This document shows positions 6,761-12,885 of a stretch of DNA of 18,764 nt, piece after piece. Source of the DNA: an uncultured Duganella sp. (lineage in GTDB: Bacteria > Pseudomonadota > Gammaproteobacteria > Burkholderiales > Burkholderiaceae); assembly GCA_946482635.1 (NCBI GenBank), contig CAMLSG010000100.1:1-18764 (forward strand), given 5' to 3'. Under the pieces are notes generated by a model that was given only the letters and a program-made list of their open reading frames with translations, was not told where the DNA came from and made no database searches. Every line of letters starts with the position of its first letter. The first letter of the stretch is position 1. Position numbers and translations under genes: made by a program.

Positions 6761-8094
6761 TGATGGCGGTCCCGAAGGTCAACGTCACGCACTCGCTGCG
6801 TGGGCGCCTGCTATGGTTTTTGCTGGCGGCGATCACCATGGCGGCCGTGGCGCAGGCCATGATCGCCTACAGCTCGGCGCTGAACGACGCCGACCAGATC
6901 TTCGATTACCACATGCAGCAGATGGCCATGTCGCTGCGCTCCAATGCCCCGATGGCGGCCACCGGCAACCGCGACCCCAACGACCCCGGCAACGACGAGA
7001 TGGTGGTGCAGGTGTGGACGCCGGACGGCATCCAGGTATTCCGCTCCCTGTCGCGTGCCGAGCTGCCGCAGCGCGCGGTGCTGGGCTTTTCCAACGTACG
7101 TGCCAACGGCACCACTTACCGCGTGTTCTCGGCGCAGACCGCGACCCAGACCATCCAGATCGCCCAGGACCTGGCCGTGCGCAAGCGCATGGCCGGCACG
7201 CTGGCGCTGCGTACCGTCGGTCCGATCGCGCTGATGGCGCCGGTGCTGATGCTGGTGGTTTGGTGGGTGGTGTCCGGTTCGCTGGCGCCGGTGGCCCGCG
7301 TTCAGCGCCAACTGGCCTTGCGCAAGGCAGACGATTTGTCGGAAGTATCGGACGCGGACTTGCCCGATGAAGTGCGGCCGCTGGTGCAGGAACTGAACCT
7401 GCTGTTCTCGCGCGTGCAGACGGCCTTCGAAGCGCAGCAGAACTTCGTGGCCGATGCGGCGCATGAGCTGCGCACGCCGTTGGCCGCGCTCAAGCTGCAG
7501 ATCCTCAGCCTGGCGCGCGCCGATTGCAGTGAAGCGCGCGACGTGGCGATCGGCCGCTTGTCGGCCGGTGTGGAGCGCGCTTCGCGCCTGGTCGAGCAAT
7601 TGCTGGTGCTGGCCCGCACCGAGGCGGCGGACGCCAAGCTGGAGCCGGTCAGCCTGACCGACCTCGCCAAGCGCGCGGTGGGCGACATGGCCGGCGCGGC
7701 GCAGGCGCGCAATATCGACCTTGGGCTGGAGCAGGCCGACGAGGCGACGGTGCAGGGCCAAGGCGACGCCCTGGTGATCCTGCTGCGCAACCTGGTCGAT
7801 AATGCGGTCAAGTACACGCCGGCAGGCGGCACGGTCGATGTGTCGGTGCTTGGCACGGACCGCGAACGCGGCGCGCGGCTGGTGGTGGAAGACAGCGGCC
7901 CCGGCATCGAGCCGGAAGAACGCGAGCGCGTATTCAACCGCTTCTATCGGGTGCCGGGCAGCGAGGCCCAGGGCAGCGGGCTTGGACTGGCCATCATCCG
8001 CGCCATCGCCGAACGGCACGGCGCCAGGCTGGCGCTGGACGCCTCGGAACGCCTGGGAGGCCTGAAAGTGACGGTGGAGTTTGCCCCGCGCTAG
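6757..8094 (+). CDS. Membrane sensor histidine kinase (QseC-like)
   Basis: A 445-residue inner-membrane kinase paired with the preceding regulator. One transmembrane helix spans about 18-38 and a second about 154-173, enclosing a periplasmic sensor region of roughly 115 residues of no recognised type. A short HAMP-like linker (174-222) leads to the HisKA phospho-acceptor His236 in A-D-A-A-H-E-L-R-T-P-L. The HATPase domain has the N box L-L-R-N-L-V-D-N-A-V-K-Y-T-P (342-355), G1 V-E-D-S-G-P-G-I (377-384), F-x-R-F-Y-R and G2 G-S-G-L-G-L-A-I (406-413). All motifs are intact, so it should be active. Three ATG codons occur in a row-like cluster at 6757, 6760 and 6763; the first overlaps the regulator's stop by 4 bp and is taken here. 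The stimulus is unknown; association with HtrA points to envelope stress. Confidence 0.92.
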   Translation: MMMAVPKVNVTHSLRGRLLWFLLAAITMAAVAQAMIAYSSALNDADQIFDYHMQQMAMSLRSNAPMAATGNRDPNDPGNDEMVVQVWTPDGIQVFRSLSRAELPQRAVLGFSNVRANGTTYRVFSAQTATQTIQIAQDLAVRKRMAGTLALRTVGPIALMAPVLMLVVWWVVSGSLAPVARVQRQLALRKADDLSEVSDADLPDEVRPLVQELNLLFSRVQTAFEAQQNFVADAAHELRTPLAALKLQILSLARADCSEARDVAIGRLSAGVERASRLVEQLLVLARTEAADAKLEPVSLTDLAKRAVGDMAGAAQARNIDLGLEQADEATVQGQGDALVILLRNLVDNAVKYTPAGGTVDVSVLGTDRERGARLVVEDSGPGIEPEERERVFNRFYRVPGSEAQGSGLGLAIIRAIAERHGARLALDASERLGGLKVTVEFAPR

Positions 8095-8123
8095 AATGTC
8101 GTTTTCGACAATCGGAGCAGGGC

Positions 8124-9254
8124 ATGCAGAAGATCGGTTTCTCAGGGACTTTGGATCCCATCACCAACGGCCATATGTGGGTCATTGGCGAAGCGCGTTC
8201 CATTGCGGAGGAAGTGGTAGTCTTCCTGTCCGAGAACTCCACCAAGGCGCCTAAATTCTCGGCCGAAGAGCGCAAGGCCATCGTGCTGGCCAGTTGCGCG
8301 GAGCGGGGCTGGGACAATGTCAGCGTGCAGATCGTCAAGAGCGAATACACGGCGCGCGTGGCCAAGCGCAACGGCGTCGATTACCTGATCCGCGGCATCC
8401 GCAGCACCGCCGATTTCGATTACGAAAACCTGATCCAGCAAACCAATGTGGAAGTGATCGGCGGCGCCAAGACGCTGTTCGTGATGCCGCCGCGCGACCT
8501 CGGTTCGGTGAGCTCCAGCTTCGTCAAGGCGCTGGAAGGCCCGGTGGGCTGGAACTGGACCATGAAGAAATTCGTTCCTGCACCGGCCTACAAGGCCTGG
8601 ATCCTGGCCTGGCTGCGCAAGGAGTGGGACAGCTTGTGGCGTGAACGCCCGCATTCGGCCGACTGGTTCGAACGCGTGACCGGGGAATCTGCCTACGGCG
8701 GCGCCGACCGCCATTACCATAACCTGGACCACCTGGTGCACGGCCTGGCGGAAATCCGCGGGTGGGCCGCCAATACCGGCGCCGCGCCGGCCGACGTGGC
8801 ACTGGTCAAAGCCGCTTTCTGGTTCCACGATGCCGTGTATGCCCACGGCGCGGGCGATGTATCGAATGAAGAAGCGAGCGCCAGGCTGTGGCTGGGCAGC
8901 GGCCTGGAGCCGGACGCTGCGCGCGCCGACGACGTGGCGACGCTGATCCGCGCCACCGACCACTTCCAGGGCGGGACCATCGTGCATCCGCTGAAAGACA
9001 CCATGCTGTCGGTGGACCTGGCCATCCTCGGCCAGGAGGCCGAGGTGTACCAGGCCTATGCGCGCGGCATCCGCGCCGAATACGCCCATGTCCCGGAAGA
9101 ACGCTACAACAGCCAGCGCGCCCAGATCCTGGCGCACCTGCGCGGCAAGGCGGAGGCGGGCACGCTGTTTGCCGACCCGTTCTTCACCGATAACTACACT
9201 GCCGCGGCGATCGCGAACATGGGCGCCGAGCTGGCCCTAATTTCGAACAGGTAA
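8124..9254 (+). CDS. Fusion: CoaD-like adenylyl/cytidylyltransferase plus HD-domain phosphohydrolase
   Basis: A 376-residue two-domain protein. Residues 1-160 resemble phosphopantetheine adenylyltransferase (CoaD): G-T-L-D-P-I-T-N-G-H (8-17) with the T-x-G-H nucleotide motif, F-S-A-E-E-R (45-50), Y-L-I-R-G-I-R-S-T-A-D-F-D-Y-E (87-101) and V-S-S-S-F-V-K (129-135). Residues about 165-376 look like the small metal-dependent HD hydrolase family (COG4339-like): R-H-Y-H-N-L-D-H (196-203), W-F-H-D-A-V-Y (233-239), N-E-E-A-S-A (248-253), A-T-D-H (277-280) and D-L-A-I-L-G (298-303). CoaD proteins normally stop near residue 160. The start has GGAGCAGGG just upstream. It lies 29 bp after the kinase gene, so it is probably the last gene of the stress operon. 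A TAGAAT at 8092-8097 could give it a private promoter. Whether it makes dephospho-CoA is uncertain; it may be a divergent paralogue using another substrate. It overlaps the convergent small gene by 18 bp. Confidence 0.85.
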   Translation: MQKIGFSGTLDPITNGHMWVIGEARSIAEEVVVFLSENSTKAPKFSAEERKAIVLASCAERGWDNVSVQIVKSEYTARVAKRNGVDYLIRGIRSTADFDYENLIQQTNVEVIGGAKTLFVMPPRDLGSVSSSFVKALEGPVGWNWTMKKFVPAPAYKAWILAWLRKEWDSLWRERPHSADWFERVTGESAYGGADRHYHNLDHLVHGLAEIRGWAANTGAAPADVALVKAAFWFHDAVYAHGAGDVSNEEASARLWLGSGLEPDAARADDVATLIRATDHFQGGTIVHPLKDTMLSVDLAILGQEAEVYQAYARGIRAEYAHVPEERYNSQRAQILAHLRGKAEAGTLFADPFFTDNYTAAAIANMGAELALISNR

Positions 9255-9428
9255 GGGGAGCGCGAGTTCGCGCCAGAAGGTCTCCACTTCCTCCAGTGCG
9301 TTCGCTTTCGCGCACTTTTCGGAAACGGCGCTGAGGATGAATTCTTCTGCCGACATATGCTCTGCCGGCGCCCATTTGGCGATTGCGGAAATCACGTCGC
9401 CGGCCAGGTGAATCGTCATTGCAGCCAT
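9237..9428 (-). CDS. Small ribbon-helix-helix-like protein (hypothetical)
   Basis: A 63-residue soluble protein. A short strand M-T-I-H-L (4-8), a helix D-V-I-S-A-I-A-K-W-A (11-20) and a second helix starting S-A-E-E-F-I-L-S-A-V (26-35) follow the pattern of MetJ/Arc/CopG ribbon-helix-helix DNA-binding proteins such as antitoxins. No toxin gene lies beside it, so it may be an orphan regulator or not RHH at all. The start at 9428 is fixed by an excellent ribosome site GGAGGAGGT 4 bases upstream; the frame stays open to 9551, but that part runs through an inverted repeat and lacks a ribosome site. It is convergent with and overlaps the CoaD-HD gene by 18 bp. Its ribosome site can pair with an upstream anti-sequence, hinting at translational control. 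Fold assignment is by pattern only. Confidence 0.65.
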   Translation of the reverse strand: MAAMTIHLAGDVISAIAKWAPAEHMSAEEFILSAVSEKCAKANALEEVETFWRELALPLPVRN

Positions 9429-9433
9429 AGGAC

Positions 9434-9482
9434 CTCCTCCGAGTGGGTTGTGATTCCACATTGCATCAATTGACCGGAGGAG
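9434..9482 (-). promoter_or_regulatory. Potential Shine-Dalgarno-sequestering hairpin upstream of the small RHH-like gene
   Basis: On the minus-strand transcript, CTCCTCCG (9482-9475) is an exact complement of CGGAGGAG (9441-9434), which contains the ribosome site of the gene starting at 9428. The 8-bp stem encloses a 33-base loop. If the RNA starts upstream of 9482, the stem could block initiation. The promoter was not identified, so it is not known whether the upstream arm is transcribed with this gene. Confidence 0.4.
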
Positions 9483-9511
9483 ACTTTGCGCTAAGTCAAA
9501 CTCTACGCAAG

Positions 9512-9556
9512 AGCCCGTGTCAACCTCGGAGCCTGACCCCAAGGTTGACACGGGCT
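9512..9556. repeat. Inverted repeat with 15-bp perfect arms (REP-like or terminator)
   Basis: AGCCCGTGTCAACCT (9512-9526) is exactly complementary to 9542-9556, around a 15-base spacer. It lies 14 bp past the stop of the TonB receptor gene on the minus strand, so it could end that transcript, but no T run follows the stem in that direction. The long arms, GC content and position between genes are those of a dispersed REP-like element or a factor-dependent terminator/RNA stabiliser. Confidence 0.6.
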
Positions 9557-9570
9557 GGGCTGTTGCAGGC

Positions 9571-11946
9571 TTAGAACTTCACGTGCAGGCGTGCGAAATA
9601 CGCGACACCGTTCAGGCCGAACTGCACGCTCTCGTACTTGAAGCCGTTGTCGGTTTCGTTCGGGTCTTGCGGCGTCGGGTGCACGTCGAAGATGTTGGCG
9701 GCGCCGAAGCTCAGCTTGGCGTTCTTGTTGAACGCGTAGGTGAAGCCCAGGTCGGCCGAGGTCTTCGCTTCGTACTTCTGGTTCGCCACGCCGGCTGCGG
9801 TGCCGCTCCAGGTGCCCAGGGTTTGCGGGCCGAAGTGGATGATCTTGAAGTTGGTCTCCAGCGGGCCGGTCACGTAGTCGAAGCCCAGGGTGGCTTTGCG
9901 GCGCGGGCCGCCCTGTTCCAGGAACAGGCGTTCGCGTTCGGACAGCAGCACGTCTTCAAAGCCTTGCAGCGCGGCCGGGGCGTGGATGTCGGTCACTTCG
10001 GTCTTGCTGAAGTTCGCGGCCAGGAAGGTGGTCAGCTTGTTGCCGAACACGGTGCTCTTGTGCGATGCGGTCAGGTCCAGGCCCTGGGTCTTGGTGTCGA
10101 CCGAGTTGACGAAGAATTGCGCGCCGCCCACGCCCAGGGTCGCCAGCTTGGCGGCCAGGGTAGGGTAGTTCGATTCGTCGAACAGGCCGGACAGCACGAT
10201 GCGGTCCTTGATCTTGATGTGGTACAGGTCGGCGGTCACGGACAGGTCGGCATTCGGGGTCCAGGTGGCGCCGAGGGTGAAGCTGCGCGACTTTTCTTCC
10301 TTCAGCGGATCGAGGCCGGCGACCTTGCCAACCGGGCCCACGGCCGGGGTGATCGAGATGTCGGTCGGTACGCCGCCCACGAAGTCGGTGTAGGTCGACG
10401 AGAAATAAGCTTGCTGCAGCGACGGTGCGCGGAAGCCGGTCGAGGCCGAAGCGCGCAGCAGCACCGGATCGGTAACGCGGTAGCTGCCGGCGATCTTGCC
10501 GGTGACGGTGGAGCCGAAGTCGCTGTACTTCTCCCAGCGCAGGGCGCCTTGCAGGCGGGCCTTCTGGGTCAGGTCGGCTTCCAGGTCGATGTAGGCGGCG
10601 GTGCTGTGGCGCTTGGCGTTGGTCACGTCGCCCGGCTGGAAGCCTGGGAAGCCCTGGCTGCCGGCATTGCCGCCGCCGGCGCCGTCGGCGTCGATGTAGG
10701 AGCCAGGCTCGCCGGCGTAGATCTTGTACTTCTCGGCGCGGTATTCGCCGCCGAAGGCCACGTTCAGGCCTTCGCCAACCAGGCCTTCGAAGTAGCGGTT
10801 CATGTCGAAGTTGGTGGTCGACTGCTGGAAGGAGAAGCCGCCCGCGTCGAAGGAACTTGCGCTGACGCCTTTGCCGCCGTTCAGCAGGTCGAGGTTGGCG
10901 ATGGAAGCGTTCAGGGTATTGCTGATGTTGTACTTCAGGCGGTTGTAACCGTAGGTTTGCGACAGGTCCGCATTCCAGTCGCCGACCTTCTGCTTGTAGC
11001 CGAAGATGGCGTAGCGGTCATCCAGGTCGCCGTTAATGAACGGGACGAAGCCGTTCGGGTACATGGCGGCGGAGTTGCGGGTCGGGATGTCGTCGGTGCC
11101 ATTGCGCGCCCAGGCGCCGCTGGAGGCGTCGCGCTGCTGCACGCCGCCGGTGAAGTAGACGCGGCCAGGGCCGGCCGGGATTTCGCCGTTGACGTAGACG
11201 GTCTTGTTCTTGGACTTGGAATCGCCGATGGTGCGCGGATTGCCCTCTTCGGCGCGATTGGAGCGGCCGCGGTCCAGGTATTCGCCGGTGATGCCGACGG
11301 TGCCGCCAGCCACGGCGAAGCCGCAGTAGGCCGATGCCAGCCAGTTCTTGCCGTCGCCTGCGCCGTACTGGCCGTAGCCGACTGCCGATTCGCAGCCCAC
11401 GTTCTTTTTCAGGCCGATGTCCATCACGCCGGCAATCGCGTCGGAACCGTATTGCGCAGCGGCGCCGTCGCGCAGCACTTGCACGTCCTTGATTGCCATC
11501 ACAGGAATGGCGTTCATGTCGGTACCGGTGGCGCCGCGGTTGCGCGCGCCGAAGATGTTGACCAGGGAGGAGGTGTGGCGGCGCTTGCCGTTCACCAGCA
11601 CCAGGGTCTGGTCCGAGCTCAGGCCGCGCAGCGCGGCGGAGTCCACCAGGTCGGCGCCGTCCGCGCCGGTCTGGCGGGTCGAGTTGAACGATGGGGAAAT
11701 GAAAGTCAGGGTTTGTGCCAGGTCGAACTGCGCGCCTTGCTCGGAAGCCTTGGTCAGGGAAATGACATCGACCGGCGCCACAGTGTCGGTCAGGGAACTG
11801 GTCGCGCGGCGCGAGCCAACCACGTTCACCACGGTCATGTCGCCGGAAGCGGCTTGGGTTTGCGCTGCCACAGGCAGGGCGGACAGGGCGCCCGCGCCAT
11901 ACAGGGCAGTGAGGACGGCTTTACGCAGAATCGAATGACTTGACAA
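9571..11946 (-). CDS. TonB-dependent outer-membrane receptor
   Basis: A 791-residue outer-membrane receptor. A signal peptide (1-28, cleavage after V-A-A) precedes a TonB-box-like stretch (D-M-T-V-V-N-V-V-G-S-R, about 36-46) and a plug domain with the conserved L-R-G-L-S-S-D-Q-T-L-V-L-V-N-G-K-R and V-L-R-D-G-A-A-A-Q-Y-G-S-D-A-I-A-G-V blocks. The beta barrel ends in a C-terminal Phe, as for outer-membrane proteins. The ligand is unknown: no siderophore or sugar genes lie nearby to suggest one. The start is a TTG at 11946, because AGGAG lies seven bases upstream and it gives a proper signal peptide; the ATG at 12030 would add 28 residues with no signal-like character. A palindromic site and a TAGAAT -10-like motif lie upstream. 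It lies 107 bp downstream of the PhzF-like gene on the same strand. Confidence 0.92.
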   Translation of the reverse strand: MSSHSILRKAVLTALYGAGALSALPVAAQTQAASGDMTVVNVVGSRRATSSLTDTVAPVDVISLTKASEQGAQFDLAQTLTFISPSFNSTRQTGADGADLVDSAALRGLSSDQTLVLVNGKRRHTSSLVNIFGARNRGATGTDMNAIPVMAIKDVQVLRDGAAAQYGSDAIAGVMDIGLKKNVGCESAVGYGQYGAGDGKNWLASAYCGFAVAGGTVGITGEYLDRGRSNRAEEGNPRTIGDSKSKNKTVYVNGEIPAGPGRVYFTGGVQQRDASSGAWARNGTDDIPTRNSAAMYPNGFVPFINGDLDDRYAIFGYKQKVGDWNADLSQTYGYNRLKYNISNTLNASIANLDLLNGGKGVSASSFDAGGFSFQQSTTNFDMNRYFEGLVGEGLNVAFGGEYRAEKYKIYAGEPGSYIDADGAGGGNAGSQGFPGFQPGDVTNAKRHSTAAYIDLEADLTQKARLQGALRWEKYSDFGSTVTGKIAGSYRVTDPVLLRASASTGFRAPSLQQAYFSSTYTDFVGGVPTDISITPAVGPVGKVAGLDPLKEEKSRSFTLGATWTPNADLSVTADLYHIKIKDRIVLSGLFDESNYPTLAAKLATLGVGGAQFFVNSVDTKTQGLDLTASHKSTVFGNKLTTFLAANFSKTEVTDIHAPAALQGFEDVLLSERERLFLEQGGPRRKATLGFDYVTGPLETNFKIIHFGPQTLGTWSGTAAGVANQKYEAKTSADLGFTYAFNKNAKLSFGAANIFDVHPTPQDPNETDNGFKYESVQFGLNGVAYFARLHVKF

Positions 11947-11975
11947 TTTTTTGCTCCTAGGAAAAATTGCCTTCA

Positions 11976-12013
11976 ATTCTAGCCGAACTACATTTGTGCA
12001 GCGTTCACAAATG
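11976..12013 (-). promoter_or_regulatory. Putative promoter and palindromic operator of the TonB receptor gene
   Basis: CATTTGTG (11991-11998) and CACAAATG (12006-12013) form a perfect inverted repeat with a 7-base spacer, the size of a dimeric repressor or activator site. Read on the minus strand it ends 9 bp before a TAGAAT -10-like hexamer (11981-11976), so it covers the -35 region. No clear -35 hexamer is visible, which fits a regulated promoter. The cognate regulator is unknown. Confidence 0.5.
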
Positions 12014-12053
12014 ACAAGTTTACGTTGCAACTACGCCACTCCGGCGCTGCGGA

Positions 12054-12818
12054 TCATACGTATTCCGCCGCGCCGCCGATCAGGATGCGGTCGCCGTCCA
12101 ACCGGGTACGCAGCAGGCAGGGCTGGCCGAGTTGGGCGCCCTGGTAGAGGTCGAGCGAGCGGCCGAGGTGGACGGTAAGGGCGCCGGCGGCGACGCCAGT
12201 GGCGCTGTCTTCGATTGCCGGATCGAGGTGGTTGAAGTTGCGTCCCTCATAAGTGCCGTCGGCGCGGCGGCACCATGCGTAGATGCCGTTCACCCCGTTT
12301 GCCTTGCCCCACTCAACGATGGCAGCCAGGTCCGGGCGCAGTGCCCGTAACGTGGCGCTGTCGGCGACTTCAACCAGCATTTTGGGGCTGCCCACCGACG
12401 CGACTGCAGGCGGCGAGGCGATCGCCAGGCCGGGCGCGGCCAGCAGGCGTTCAGCCAGGTTGGCGGGTAGTGCGACTTCCGGTGCGGCCTGGGGCGCCAG
12501 GCTGGCGAAGATGCCGGCGTCGCTGCGCGTCAGTACCAGCTCCTGGTTGCGCATTGCGGTCCGCACGGCCATCGGGCCGCATGAGTTGGCCAGCAGTACG
12601 CGCGCAGCGGCCAAGGTGGCATGCAGGCAGAGGGGCGAGCGGGTGTGCGGGTAGTAGTAATCCAGCGTTCCGCCATCGACAAATACGCAAGCGCTTTTAT
12701 TGGCCGCCGTGGCGAAAGCCTGCCTTTCCCCGGCAGCGGCCGGGCCGTCGAGGATCACGAGCGCTGCATTGCCCTCGCCGGGCCGGATCCCGAAACATTT
12801 CAGTTCATAAATGGCCAT
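12054..12818 (-). CDS. PhzF-family isomerase-like protein lacking the usual catalytic Glu
   Basis: A 254-residue cytoplasmic protein with the two-lobed diaminopimelate-epimerase-like fold of PhzF relatives. Recognised parts are G-N-A-A-L-V-I (16-22), the S-P-L-C-L-H-A-T-L-A-A-A block (61-72; usually G-H-A-T-L-A) and E-D-S-A-T-G-V-A-A-G-A-L (203-214), the second-lobe signature. In most family members a Ser-Glu-Thr motif supplies the catalytic Glu; here the aligned residues are S42-A43-C44, so the Glu is absent. Either the reaction differs or the protein is non-catalytic. The start at 12818 gives the standard N-terminus; an ATG five codons upstream at 12833 is the alternative, and neither has a good ribosome site. 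It is divergent from dnaE2, with the LexA box between or over the two starts, so LexA could affect both. No phenazine genes are nearby. Confidence 0.82.
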   Translation of the reverse strand: MAIYELKCFGIRPGEGNAALVILDGPAAAGERQAFATAANKSACVFVDGGTLDYYYPHTRSPLCLHATLAAARVLLANSCGPMAVRTAMRNQELVLTRSDAGIFASLAPQAAPEVALPANLAERLLAAPGLAIASPPAVASVGSPKMLVEVADSATLRALRPDLAAIVEWGKANGVNGIYAWCRRADGTYEGRNFNHLDPAIEDSATGVAAGALTVHLGRSLDLYQGAQLGQPCLLRTRLDGDRILIGGAAEYV

Positions 12819-12862
12819 CGGCGCAGCATACAACAGGGTGGCACGGGATGCTGGCGGCGGTG

Positions 12863-12885
12863 TAGAATACTGTATGGATATACAG
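12863..12885 (+). promoter_or_regulatory. LexA (SOS) box and -10 element over the dnaE2 start codon
   Basis: CTGTATGGATATACAG at 12870-12885 fits the CTGT-N8-ACAG LexA consensus perfectly with an AT-rich centre. TAGAAT at 12863-12868 is a good -10, which places the RNA start near 12874-12876, that is at the ATG of dnaE2 itself. LexA bound here would sit on the -10/+1 region. No convincing -35 was seen. It marks dnaE2 and whatever is co-transcribed with it as SOS genes. Confidence 0.82.

Noticed and set aside
6811..8019. 402-codon open frame on the minus strand
   Set aside because: Antisense to the histidine kinase; His/Arg/Gln-rich without domains.
8097..8110. Small stem-loop TGTCG-TTTT-CGACA between the kinase and the CoaD-HD gene
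   Set aside because: Only 5 bp with no T run after it; too weak for a terminator and not supported as a regulatory site.
9429..9551. Upstream extension of the small RHH-like gene
   Set aside because: It reads through the inverted repeat and lacks a ribosome site, while GGAGGAGGT directly precedes the ATG at 9428.
9517..11943. 808-codon open frame on the plus strand
   Set aside because: It lies exactly antisense to the TonB receptor gene. Its product is low-complexity Gly/Val/Gln/Ala-rich with no domain or ribosome site, which is a typical shadow of a high-GC gene.
12811..12873. Upstream ATG of dnaE2
   Set aside because: The extra 21 residues do not fit the DnaE2 N-terminus and would require transcription starting upstream of the -10 and LexA box.
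12870..12885. LexA box considered as a chance match
   Set aside because: The idea of chance was rejected: the consensus ends are perfect, the spacing is exact, and the downstream gene is a known SOS gene family.
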